A program made the translations under genes and the position numbers. The notes under the pieces were generated by a model. That model searched no databases. It was not told the origin of the DNA and saw only the letters and a program-made list of their open reading frames with translations. DNA of 64,000 nt from Croceibacterium_B sp963783195 (GTDB taxonomy: Bacteria; Pseudomonadota; Alphaproteobacteria; Sphingomonadales; Sphingomonadaceae). How positions within the stretch are numbered: position 1 is the stretch's first letter; each line of letters opens with the position of its first letter. This document shows positions 10,588-19,535 of the stretch, piece by piece. The stretch spans positions 2,576,861-2,640,860 of the forward strand of contig CAWAMV010000004.1 of the NCBI GenBank assembly GCA_963783195.1, in the 5' to 3' direction.

Positions 10588-10799
10588 GATTGCATTCTCC
10601 CGAACGGCCCGACGGCCGTTCGCCCGCCAATGCCGGTTGAATCAGTGCAACCAAAAATCCGACGAGCGCGCCGGTGCCGCAGGACAGCTCCCCCCCTGAG
10701 GCGGTTTTGCTACACCGTCCTGCGCTGCGTGGCGACAAGTTTCATCCGTTGCCCACAGGCAACCCAAATCCTTTGCCCCGGTGCCAGGGCGCGGGTGTG
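10588..10799. other. 212-bp unassigned segment between two RTX reading frames
   Basis: Separates the C-terminal end of the upstream RTX fragment, where RTX coding stops abruptly near 10800, from the start codon of the downstream RTX gene at 10587. It contains no RTX repeats and no recognisable gene. The abrupt loss of RTX coding on its right side suggests a deletion or insertion junction. It also carries the ribosome site of the 10587 start. Confidence 0.4.
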
Positions 10800-12591
10800 A
10801 TGCCCGCCTCCGCCGATCCCGCCGTACAGCGCATCGTCGCCCGCAAGGCCATTGAGCGTGTCGTTGCCCGCTCCGCCGTAGATCTGGTCGGCCACCGCGT
10901 CGTCGCCCGTCAGCACGTCGTCGCCGGCGGTACCCGCGATCGCCACGAACGTGCCAGCCACGAAGTCCGATGCCGACAGGCTTACCAACCCGTCGAACCG
11001 CACCACGAAGTCGGTCTCGTCGAGCACCAGGTCGCCGTCGGTGTCGCCCACCAGGTAGGTATTGCCGCCCGTCTGAACGGTCCAGAACTGCGCGAACCCG
11101 GTGCCGATGTCGTCGCCCGGAAGCGCTGCCCCGAGCACGAAGTTTGCCGCATCCATGCTCCCGCGGAACAGCGTCGAGGCATTCGCCAGTGGCCAGTAAT
11201 AGTAATACGACGCCCGCCCGGCGCTGATGCCGTAAAGCTGCAGCTTGTCGCCGTCCGCGCCCGAGAAGTCGGTCACCCGGTCGGCGTAGTCGAACGTGCT
11301 CGACGGCATGAACTGGAACGTGTCCGCGCCCGTCCCGCCGGTCGCCACCTGCACCTGGTCGGTGCTCGCATAGCTCGCACCGTTGGCGCCCAGCTCGAAC
11401 CGGTCGTCCCCGGCCCCACCATCTATCGTCCACGTACCCCTGTAGGCCGTGAACACGTCATTACCAGCACCGCCGCTCATCGCGCCCGAGCCGTTGTAGC
11501 CGTAGAACGAGTCGTTGCCGTCGCCGCCGTCGAGCACGTCGTTGCCGCCCAGGCCATAGGCGACATTGTCAGGTGCATTACCGGTATAGGAATCAGCAGC
11601 TTGCGTACCACGCCAGACCGCGAAGTTGTCGACCAGATCCTCCAAGCTGAAGGTCGTAACGCCGTTGAGGAACATGTAGATGTCGACTTCGGAGAACTGA
11701 CCGTCGTCGTTGGTGTCGACCCAGATCTCAACTCGGTTTTCGGCCGAATTGAACTTCCAGCTGACGTCGATGAATCCGTCGCCGACCAGTTCCAGGGGAA
11801 GTTGCACCCCGGTAACGCTGGGACCGGTAAAGCTTATGGGATTGATGTTAAACGCGAGCGGGAGGGTGTTGTAATATCCGGGCAGATCGATTTTGTCCCG
11901 CCTGGGACGCCCGCGCCCTCGAAGTCAGTGATGACGTCGGCGGTGGTGGGCGAACTGTGGGACCGGGGAATGCCAAATCCGAGCGCGAATATGTCGTTAC
12001 CCGCCCCCCGGTCAGGGTATCGGCCCCAAGCCCGCCGACGATGTAATCGTTTCCGTCGCCACCAAGTACGGTGTCCGCACCTTCACCCGCCTCGATCGTG
12101 TCGTTGCCCGCGCGTCCATCAATATAGTCGCTGCCAACCCCGCTCGTCCGCGTATCATTGCCGGCCTCCCCGTACAGAAAGTTGTTGCCGTCGTTGCCGC
12201 TAAGAAGGTCGTCGCCGTCGCCACCTTTGAGGGTGTCGTTCCCAGCTTCGCCATTCATGGTATCAGCAGCGACTCCCCCCTGAGCGAAATCGTCGCCAAA
12301 ACCGAGGTTTAGAAGCCAAATACCGCTGGTGACGGTTACTGCATCATTGCCATTCCCCAGGGAGAGTGTGCCACGCTCGATGTTCGTAATGGAAGTCGAG
12401 CCAGCAAACGTTGCCGATCGCCCCGACGAAAGGCTTACCGTGGACGAACCGGTGAGCGAAGAAAGATCGATGTAGGCGTAATCGAAGCCCCCAATGGCGT
12501 TGGTGCCGCCGTCCGCTGCGTCACCCGGGCCGATATAGAACACGTCATCGCCAGCGTGGCCATTAAGGATATCCGCTCCCGCTTCTGTCAA
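10800..12591 (-). pseudogene. RTX-type Ca-binding repeat protein fragment, truncated at both ends and frameshifted
   Basis: Minus-strand coding without a real start: the frame opens in the middle of an RTX unit (TEAGADILNGHAGDDVF). It goes through several GGxGxDxL repeats (12270-12010), shifts frame near 12008 inside LTGG and again near 11905 (VPGG to DKIDLPGYYN), and then runs open to about 10800 through a domain with EF-hand-like VDTNDDGQFSEVD and DTDGDLVLDETD stretches and further RTX repeats. The sequence leaves RTX coding at about 10800. It was probably part of a large secreted protein similar to the downstream RTX gene; both may derive from one locus. Confidence 0.7.
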
Positions 12592-12750
12592 TTCTAGTTA
12601 TGGACACTCACGACGCTGGTGAACAAGATGATCCTATCGGAAGTTAGGTAGGCTTCCGTAAAGCCGAGTCCTTGCGGCCTAACGGCTCCTGACTTGTCTG
12701 ATACCTATGTCTGAGCGGCGGGGATGGCCGCTGAAGAGAGGGGCGCGTCG

Positions 12751-12855
12751 ATGACTGACATCTATAGTACGATCAATGGCGACCTTCTGAACGGAGGCTC
12801 GTTACGTCGACTTGCCGTCGCTCGTGAGTACCTTAGGCGCGCCGTGGCGCTTTAG
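12751..12855 (+). pseudogene. possible 5' remnant of an RTX gene on the opposite strand
   Basis: A 34-codon ORF starting MTDIYSTINGDLLNGG after a GAGAGGGG ribosome site. The N-terminus resembles the opening of RTX-repeat proteins (xGxDLLNGG). After residue 16 the similarity stops and the frame ends at TAG 12853-12855. It lies head-to-head with the RTX fragments on minus, so an inversion or IS-driven rearrangement could have separated a 5' end from its gene. Short length makes this tentative. Confidence 0.3.
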
Positions 12856-12883
12856 AGGGAGTTGTCAGGCGAACGTGAAACGC

Positions 12884-14623
12884 TCAGTTCTTCGCTTTCA
12901 TGGCAATCGGAGCCGACTTCTCGACGGCTCGACTGAGGCTGTCGAGCAGCGCCGGAGCGTCGAATGGCTTTCGCAAGAGCGGAAAATCCCTCCTCGTTTG
13001 CGGAAGTAGCCTCGTCACTGAAGCCTGTCATGAGAACGATCGGCAAGTGCGGCCATCGCCGCAGCAATTCGCGCGCCAGGTCGAGCCCGTCCATTTCGCC
13101 CGGCATGACCATGTCCGACAGGACGAGCTGCGGCGGGCACTCCGTGGCCAAATGTAAACCCTCCGCAGCACAACTCGCGCGAACAACCTGTAGCCCCTGC
13201 TCTTCGAGCATGTCGCCAATGAGCAAGATTGAGCTGCTCGTCATCTTCGACCAGGAGGGCACGCAATCCCTCGAGCTTGCCGCAGGTTTCGACCTCTTTT
13301 GTCTCGGCACGGGACCGCAGCGGAGGCAGCGCAACTTGGCAGAGTCAGGGTGATATTCCGTTCCCTCGCCGGGAGTACTGGCGATCTGGCCCCGCCTCCC
13401 GCCGCGCCAGCAAAGCCGTAGACCTGGCTCAGCCCGAGACCCGTTCCCTGCCCGACTTCCTTCGTCGTAAAGAACGGTTCGAATACCTTTTCCAGCACTT
13501 CGGGTAGTATGCCGTCGCCCTCGTCCTTGACCGAGATCTCGACTGCGTCGGCGCCCTCGAGGCCACCAGGCCGGTTACGGGCCGAAATGCAGAGCTTCCC
13601 GCCTGTGGGCATCGCGTCCTTGGCATTCACCGCCAGGTTGAGAATGGCGATGTCGAACTGGGCAAGATCGACCTCGATCGGCCACACGTCGGGAGGAGAT
13701 CGAGAAGTCGACCGAAATGTTCTCGCGCAACGAGCGGTCGAGCAACTGCGAGAGCTTGGCGATGTGCGCGTCGATCCGAACGACTTCGTTATTGCAGCGG
13801 GCGACGGCGGGAGAACGCGAGCAGCTGCTCTGTTATGCGGCTGCCGCGGTCGAGTGCGTCCCGGATGCCCTGTTTCAACTTTGAGCGACGTTCATCGTCC
13901 TTCGCCCGATCGAGCAGGTCGAGACCGCTCGCCGCGGCCATGAGCAATTGTTGAAGTCATGCGCCACGCCCCCGGTCAGTTGGCCGAGGGCCTCCATCTT
14001 CTGCGCCCGCCGCAACGCCTCTTCCGCCTGTTCACGCGCGGCGATCTGTTCCTGCAGTCGGCGGTTCGCTGCGACGGCTTCTGCATTCGATGCTCCGAGG
14101 AGCGCAATGAGCATCGCCGCTAAAATGAGAACGCGCCGATCGCAGCATATCGTGATAACCGGCGCGGCGCAGTGTCTCGATGGAACTGCGCAGGTAAACT
14201 CTGCCAAGCTTCAGGCTGCCTTCCGTAATCGGATAGGAGATCGCCAGCTCGCCGCCCTCGAATTGCTCAATCCGACCCATCAACCTTGCCGGGCAGCAGC
14301 TCTCCTTTCCGATTGTATCCGGCCAACAGCCGCCCGCTCGGCTCGTAGACGCCGGCAGCCTTGATGTTCTGGTTGATTTGCAACGCGCCGAGATACTCCT
14401 CGACAGTCTGGCGATCGTCGAAGGCCACGGCTCCCGAAAGGCTTCCGGCGAGAATGCGGGCCTGGGCGGAGACCTCACGCATCTCCGCGCGATTTTCCTG
14501 TCGCTCCCACTGCCAAGCAAGCAAGAGGCTGACGCCGAGAAGGAGGAGCGCCAGCGAACCCGTCGCCCACCGCTTCTCGAGCAGTCTCTGGCTGAACCTC
14601 AGGAGAACCGAACCTTCGCTCAT
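12884..14623 (-). pseudogene. CHASE8-type hybrid sensor histidine kinase (several frameshifts)
   Basis: Reading minus from ATG 14623, which overlaps the YfiR-like gene stop (ATGA). Order of parts: N-terminal membrane segment (SLALLLLGVSLLLAW), CHASE8-like periplasmic sensor (ILAGSLSGAVAFDD), second membrane helix with coiled coil, His-kinase dimerisation box (GQLTGGVAHDFNN, near 13950), ATPase with N box NLAVNAKDAM, DEGDG, FEPFFTTK and GTGLGLSQVYG, then a receiver domain with LSDMVMPGEMDG (phospho-Asp) and LMTGFSD. A last frameshift hides the RKPFD switch-lysine motif; the natural stop is then at 12884-12886. At least four one-base shifts are needed to rebuild the protein. It probably receives its signal through the adjacent YfiR-like protein and TonB receptor. 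Confidence 0.75.
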
Positions 14624-15150
14624 CGGACGGCCTCGGCTACCTGGAGCAGTTTCGAGCTCAGCTCGAGGCCGCGCAAGCGCGCGGAGGTCGTATCGATTAC
14701 GAAACGCACCTTGCCATCGCGCTCGATAAAATCGATCACTCCTCCCCCCGTTCGATTGGTGCGGTCGCCAACCGTGAGGACCGCCAGACCCTGGGTGGCT
14801 CCGGCCAAGCCTCGCGTAGAGCCTGGACCACTCCCCAGAAAAAGGACGTGACAGGATCGTGCCGCCTGCGTGTCCCCCGCCTCGACGCTGCGGACTTCCA
14901 ATGGCTTACCGTCGACCCGCTGCCCGCGAACCAAGGTCTGCAAGACCACTGCGACGTCGCTGCGACCTGCGACACACAGCCGCATAGAGTCGCCCTGTCG
15001 CGCACTTTCCGGCCAACGGACGAAGGATGTGATCTTGTAAAGATACGCCGCCTTCACTTGCGCCTCCGATGACGCGGCATGGGCCGGTGACGAGCGCAGC
15101 GCGATGAGCAGCGACACGTACAGGAGCATAAAGACGGGCGACCGCAGCAT
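14620..15150 (-). CDS. YfiR-family periplasmic protein
   Basis: 176 residues with a signal peptide (residues 1-25, ending AHA). The family hallmark QVKAAYLYKITSFVRWPES follows directly, then RLCVAGRSDVA, a conserved Cys in SCHVLFLG, and GVIDFIERDGKVRFVID near the end. YfiR-type proteins sit in the periplasm and modulate membrane-bound signalling enzymes (YfiN in Pseudomonas). Here the gene lies between a TonB receptor (8 bp gap upstream) and a CHASE8 hybrid kinase (4-bp overlap downstream), so the kinase is the likely partner. Intact. Confidence 0.85.
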   Translation of the reverse strand: MLRSPVFMLLYVSLLIALRSSPAHAASSEAQVKAAYLYKITSFVRWPESARQGDSMRLCVAGRSDVAVVLQTLVRGQRVDGKPLEVRSVEAGDTQAARSCHVLFLGSGPGSTRGLAGATQGLAVLTVGDRTNRTGGGVIDFIERDGKVRFVIDTTSARLRGLELSSKLLQVAEAVR

Positions 15151-15157
15151 GGGCGAC

Positions 15158-17107
15158 TCAGAATCGCAGTTCCACGCCGCCCATGACGCGGCGGGGAATC
15201 AAGTCGCCCCCGGGATACTCCTGGTGCCGCTTGTGAAGCAGGTTCACCGCGGAGAGCGACACTGCCATGCTCCGCGTCACCTGCCAGGCCAGGCGGCCGC
15301 CAAGTTCGCGGTAGGCTGGAACCGCCGAATCGCGGAGTGCGCCAACGGCCCGAAGGTCGAGGTCGAGAGTAACGTCGGTCAGTGGCGCCATCGAGGATCG
15401 CAGCGTGATCCAGTATGGCGGGTCGTTGCCGACCTGATCGGTGCCCAGAATCATGGACGAACCGGGCTTGGCCTTGAAATCGCGTTGGAGGACGGTCGCC
15501 CCTGCGGAGAGCGTCCACCAAGCGGTTGGACGCCAGTCGGCCCATGCATCGGCCCCGTACGTCTCGCCTTTGATCTTGTTGTCCCAGCCGAGCGCAAGGA
15601 GCCCTGGCCCGTTCGCCAGTTCGATTGAGCGCAAATCGTCGTAGCGATGATAAAACAGCGTGGCAGACAGCGACAGGTTTTCTGCCGGCTGGGCACGTGT
15701 GCCGAGTTCGAAGGCCGTCAGCTTCTCCGGCAAGAAGTTGGGTTTGCCGCTTACCGAAATCACGTCCACACGCTCTTCGACATCGGTATCGAACGGCGTC
15801 GGCGAACGTAGCGCACGCGATGCGGCTGCCCAGAGCAGGACCGATGGACGGAGCTTCCACGCCACCCGGAATTCCGGCAGCAATGAGGTTCCGGCATACG
15901 GCAGATGCTCGGCCTTCAGGCCGGCAATCAGCGTGAGGTTCGGCGTTATCGCGAAGCTGTCCTGCGCGAAGATGTCGAAAATGAACAACCGCTCTTTCGC
16001 GGGTTCGAAGTACAGCGTGGAAGAGCCCGTGATATCATAATCGATCAGCCGCGCCCCCGCGCCCCATACGATCGAATGCCGTTCAACCGGCTTGAAACTG
16101 TGCTGCACCTCTGCGTCGTATGTGTCCGTATGAAACTTGGCACCACCGGTCACACGCTCGTCGCGAGCAATGCGGTCATAGAACACCTGCCCCTGGATTT
16201 CTCCGCCTCCGACCTGACAATTCCAGCGCAGCGTCAGATTTCGACCCGACAGTGGCTCGTTCACCGGACCGGCATGATTGACACGTCCGTCGAACACCTC
16301 TCCCTGCAACATCAGCGAGTCCGTATCGCTTGGCGTCCAATCGGCGCGGACGCCTCCACTGACCCGCCGCCAACCGTCGGACGCGTCTAGGCCGGCTGGA
16401 GATGTGAACTCGCGCTCGTGCAGGTAACGCGCGTGGGCGCTGATGCTGAGATCGTCGGCGACCTGCCCGGCAATTCTCAAGCCGGCGACCTGGCGATCGG
16501 GCCCCGCCCTAGCTTCGGCGTAAAGGCCGCTGACCTCCGAGGAGTTACGGGTGATTACGTTGATGACTCCGTTGACTGCATTCGCTCCCCATAGCGTCGC
16601 CCCCGGCCCGCTGATGACCTCGATACGATCGACGTTGTCGGGCAGCACATCGGGCATGTCCCAATAAACGCCGGAGAACAGCGGGGTGTAGACAGTTCGG
16701 CCGTCGATCAGCACGAGCAGCTTGTTCGAGAAGTTTTGCGCCGCGAGGTTGCCGTTCAAACCTCGCGCCGTGATCACCCATTTGCCCGGCGCCGTCTGAT
16801 AAACCTGGAGGTTGGGGGCAAGGCGAAGCATTTCCGGTAAAGTCGACGCCCCGCTGCGTTCGATGTCCTCGCGGCTGATGACGTAAATGGCAGCCGGCGC
16901 TTCGGAGAGCGGCTGCTCGGACTTGCTCACCGATGTGACGTTGACCTGCGCGAGATCTTCGATCGACATGCTGCGCAGTTCTTCGATGGTCTGTGCGCGC
17001 GCCGGGTGGGCAGAAAGACCTGCGGCAAGGCCGACGACCGCGGCGGACTTGAGAATGATTTTTTCGGCGCTCCTCCCATTTAACCCCGCCCATTCCCTCA
17101 CATGCAT
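15158..17107 (-). CDS. TonB-dependent outer-membrane receptor
   Basis: About 650 residues from ATG 17107 (GAGGGAGA just upstream; an earlier ATG at 17143 and a GTG at 17101 are alternatives). A signal peptide ending ARA is followed by a DLAQVNVTSVSKSEQPLSEAP plug start. Plug motifs include LVLIDGRTVYTPLFSG and RIEVISGPGATLWGANAVNGVINVITR. The C-terminal beta-barrel strands run to a terminal aromatic residue (GGVELRF). It heads an operon with the YfiR-like protein and hybrid kinase, a set in which the receptor may act as much in sensing as in import. Ligand unknown. Confidence 0.85.
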   Translation of the reverse strand: MHVREWAGLNGRSAEKIILKSAAVVGLAAGLSAHPARAQTIEELRSMSIEDLAQVNVTSVSKSEQPLSEAPAAIYVISREDIERSGASTLPEMLRLAPNLQVYQTAPGKWVITARGLNGNLAAQNFSNKLLVLIDGRTVYTPLFSGVYWDMPDVLPDNVDRIEVISGPGATLWGANAVNGVINVITRNSSEVSGLYAEARAGPDRQVAGLRIAGQVADDLSISAHARYLHEREFTSPAGLDASDGWRRVSGGVRADWTPSDTDSLMLQGEVFDGRVNHAGPVNEPLSGRNLTLRWNCQVGGGEIQGQVFYDRIARDERVTGGAKFHTDTYDAEVQHSFKPVERHSIVWGAGARLIDYDITGSSTLYFEPAKERLFIFDIFAQDSFAITPNLTLIAGLKAEHLPYAGTSLLPEFRVAWKLRPSVLLWAAASRALRSPTPFDTDVEERVDVISVSGKPNFLPEKLTAFELGTRAQPAENLSLSATLFYHRYDDLRSIELANGPGLLALGWDNKIKGETYGADAWADWRPTAWWTLSAGATVLQRDFKAKPGSSMILGTDQVGNDPPYWITLRSSMAPLTDVTLDLDLRAVGALRDSAVPAYRELGGRLAWQVTRSMAVSLSAVNLLHKRHQEYPGGDLIPRRVMGGVELRF

Positions 17108-17228
17108 TCTCCCTCGCGCAACAAGATTTAGCACGGGAACCAACCTATTCCGCTCCCGTTAGTTCCTGTCGCTGCCTGGGGCGCCTAGCGCCCGGTCCGG
17201 CCATCTGACGACGGGAGTATTCACAAAA

Positions 17229-17585
17229 ATGGCGCGCATCCTTCTCGTTGAAGATGAAATGCTCGTTCGGGAACTTGCACTCGAGGATCTGGTCGATGCC
17301 GGCCACGAAGTCACCGCTGCCCATGACGGTGAGGAAGCAGTCGGCATTCTCGAGCGCGAGCCGGCATTCGACGTCCTGTTCACCGACATTCGGATGCCTG
17401 GTACGGTTGACGGCTGGGGGGTGGCCGAAGTGGCGCTGCGTCGAACGCCCGAAATCAAGGTGATCTACGCAACGGGTTTGGCAGACGCGGACCGACCAAT
17501 CGGCGCCGGAGAGTGGAGGCTGCAAAAGCCCTACAAGATGGAAGCGGTCCTGAAATTCTTGGAGGAAAGCGGTATCAACGTCTGA
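17229..17585 (+). CDS. single-domain response regulator (receiver only)
   Basis: 118 residues, one CheY-like receiver domain and no output domain. Key residues are visible: acidic pair in LLVEDE, phospho-accepting Asp in FTDIRMPG (about residue 54), Thr/Ala region YATGLAD and the switch Lys in LQKPYK. A start at ATG 17229 is supported by GACGGGAG upstream. It is transcribed divergently from the TonB receptor/YfiR/hybrid kinase operon across about 120 bp and may take phosphate from that kinase. An IS3 element begins 35 bp downstream. Confidence 0.85.
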   Translation: MARILLVEDEMLVRELALEDLVDAGHEVTAAHDGEEAVGILEREPAFDVLFTDIRMPGTVDGWGVAEVALRRTPEIKVIYATGLADADRPIGAGEWRLQKPYKMEAVLKFLEESGINV

Positions 17586-17619
17586 CAACGTCTAACGCAA
17601 TTTGGCGGCCGTTGAACTA

Positions 17620-18767
17620 TGAGGTGGTGCCGGAAATTCGGACAGGGTGTTAAGCTACATCCCGACCTGAAGGAATGGACGGGAATGAAGACGACGAGGA
17701 AGCGCTACAGCGCGCGAGTTCAAGGCGAAGGTGGCGCTGGAGGCGATCCGGGGCGACCTGACGCTGGCGGAGCTGGCAGCGAAGCATGGCGTCCACCACA
17801 CGATGATCGCGACCTGGAAGCGGCAGGCGATGGACGGGATGGCGGGCATGTTCGCCGGGGCTGGGACGCGGCCAAGGCGGCCAGCGAGGCCGAGATGGAG
17901 AAGCTGCATGCCAAGATCGGGCAGCTGGTCGGTGGAGCGCGATTTTTTAGCCAAAGCCTTCGGTCGATGAGCGTGGCCCGGAGGCGGTCGATGGTCGAGC
18001 CTGCTCACCAGCGGCTAGTCGATCGCGGCGCAATGCCGGCTGCTGTCGATCAGCCGCTCGTCCTATTACTACGCGCCGGTGCCGGAGAGCGAACGAGACG
18101 CTGGCGCTGATGCGGGTGATCGACGCGGCGTTCCTGGACATGCCGTGGTATGGCAGCCGGCAGATGGTCGCGGCACCTGCGCCGCGACAGGGCCACGAGG
18201 TGGGTCGCACGCCGGGTGCGGCGGCTGATGGCGAAGATGGGCCTGACGCCGATCTACCAGCGGCCGCGACCAGCGATCCGCACCCGCAGCACCGGATCTA
18301 TCCCTATCTGCTGCGCAAGCTGGCGATCGAGCGGCCCAACCACGTCTGGTGCGCCGACATCACCTACATCCCGATGCGGCGCGGGCTTCCTGTACCTGGT
18401 GGCGATCATGGACTGGGCGACGCGCAAGGTGCTGGCGTGGCGGCTGTCGAACACGATGGACGCCGGCTTCTGCGTCGCCGCGCTGGAGGAGGCGCTGGCC
18501 CGCTTCGGCAAGCCCGAGATCTTCAACACCGACCAGGGCAGCCAGTTCACCAGCAGGCGCTTCACCAGCGTGCTGCGCGAGGCCGAGGTGCGCATCAGCA
18601 TGGACGGGCGCGGCCGGTGGATGGACAACGTCTTCATCGAGCGGCTGTGGCGCTCGCTGAAGTACGAATGTCGGCGGATCAGGCAATCAGATCATGGGGG
18701 GCATGAACGACAACCGGGATTAGCTTAACTCAGCCGCCAAACTGTCCAAGAAGGCGGGACCACCTCA
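17620..18767 (+). mobile_element. IS3-family element, internally deleted and frameshifted
   Basis: Inverted ends TGAGGTGGTGCCG (17620) and, on minus, TGAGGTGGTCCCG (from 18767) bound 1148 bp. orfA (start near 17686) codes for the HTH part LTLAELAAKHGVHHTMIATWK but needs two frame changes. orfB, frameshifted several times, keeps the DDE context: Asp in VWCADITYIP, Asp in FNTDQGSQFTS and Glu in FIERLWRSLKYE. Right after SLKYE the normal C-terminal 50 or so residues are missing, so an internal deletion removed the 3' end of orfB. No matching target duplication is seen. Not expected to move on its own. Confidence 0.8.
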
Positions 18768-19017
18768 GACTTCGGCGGCGACCTTCACGGTTGGTGCGGC
18801 GCTTCCTCTTCTGGTCGCCAGCGTGCTTCCGCTTGGGCGGCCGCTTGCCGGCGGCGTCGCGCTTGCCTCGCTGGTCTTCCTGGCTGGTCTGGGCGCGATC
18901 GGCGCAAAGGCGGGCGGTGCGCAAGTCACAAAAGCCGTCGTCCGGGTAACCTTCTGGGGAGCCGCGGCGATGGCTGTTACCGCCGGCATCGGTTCGCTCG
19001 TGGGCACGGTCGTTTGA
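18768..19017 (+). pseudogene. VIT1/CCC1-family metal transporter, C-terminal remnant
   Basis: Frame beginning directly at the IS3 right end: TFTVGAALPLLVASVLPLG, then AGGVALASLVFLAGLGAIGAKAGG and VTFWGAAAMAVTAGIG to the TGA at 19015-19017. This is the membrane-helical C-terminus of the VIT (vacuolar iron transporter-like) family, which moves iron or manganese. The N-terminal two thirds are missing, cut by the IS3 element. It lies 70 bp before a universal stress protein gene. Confidence 0.6.
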
Positions 19018-19088
19018 GAAGTGGCTGGCCAGCGCCTCCGCGAAGAGAACCGCTGGCAAGGTAGCGCAGCAATCGAGAAGGAGAGCCG

Positions 19089-19512
19089 GTGTATTCAAGG
19101 ATTTTGGTCGCCGTGGATCTGGATGAACCCAGTTCATGGCAAAAGCCCATCGCCACGGCTTTGGCCCTCGCAGATTGTTTCGACGCCAAGGTCGCGCTTG
19201 CCTATGTCGTGCCCGACACGGTGCTGATGTTGCAGGCGCAATGGTCGGTATCGTCAGTTCGCGCGATCATGGAGGACGCGCGGATCAAGCTGATGAAGGT
19301 CGCGCGCGATCACGCCGCCGACAGGGATGTCGAGGAAATTGTCAGAAGCGGCTCCGTCTATGCCGGGCTGATCGAGGCTGGCGAGACTTTTGAAGCCGAT
19401 CTGATCGTGCTGTCGTCGCACCGACCGGAAATGAAGGACTATCTGCTGGGCGCCAATGCCTCGCGCGTCGTCCGTCATGCGAAAGTGCTCGGTGATGGTC
19501 GTGCGCGAATAG
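19089..19512 (+). CDS. universal stress protein (UspA family), one-base frameshift near the end
   Basis: Starts with GTG at 19089 behind a good AAGGAG site. The Rossmann-like Usp fold is clear: YSRILVAVDLDEP at the start, a central ARIKLMKVARDHA helix, and the nucleotide-loop region LIVLSSHRPEMKDYLLGANASRVVRHA. One extra A near 19478 shifts the frame; with it removed the product ends CSVMVVRE and stops at TAG 19510-19512, the standard family C-terminus. As written the frame runs on into the next gene. It is followed within 25 bp by a P-type ATPase, a common pairing. Confidence 0.75.
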
Positions 19513-19535
19513 CGCCGGTGCCAAGGCGAAAGATC

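Noticed and set aside
10674..12203. 509-codon plus-strand ORF
   Set aside because: Antisense to the RTX fragment; no domain or signal.
7500..12600. CRISPR-like periodic repeats
   Set aside because: The periodicity is the 27-base RTX codon repeat; there are no identical repeats with unique spacers.
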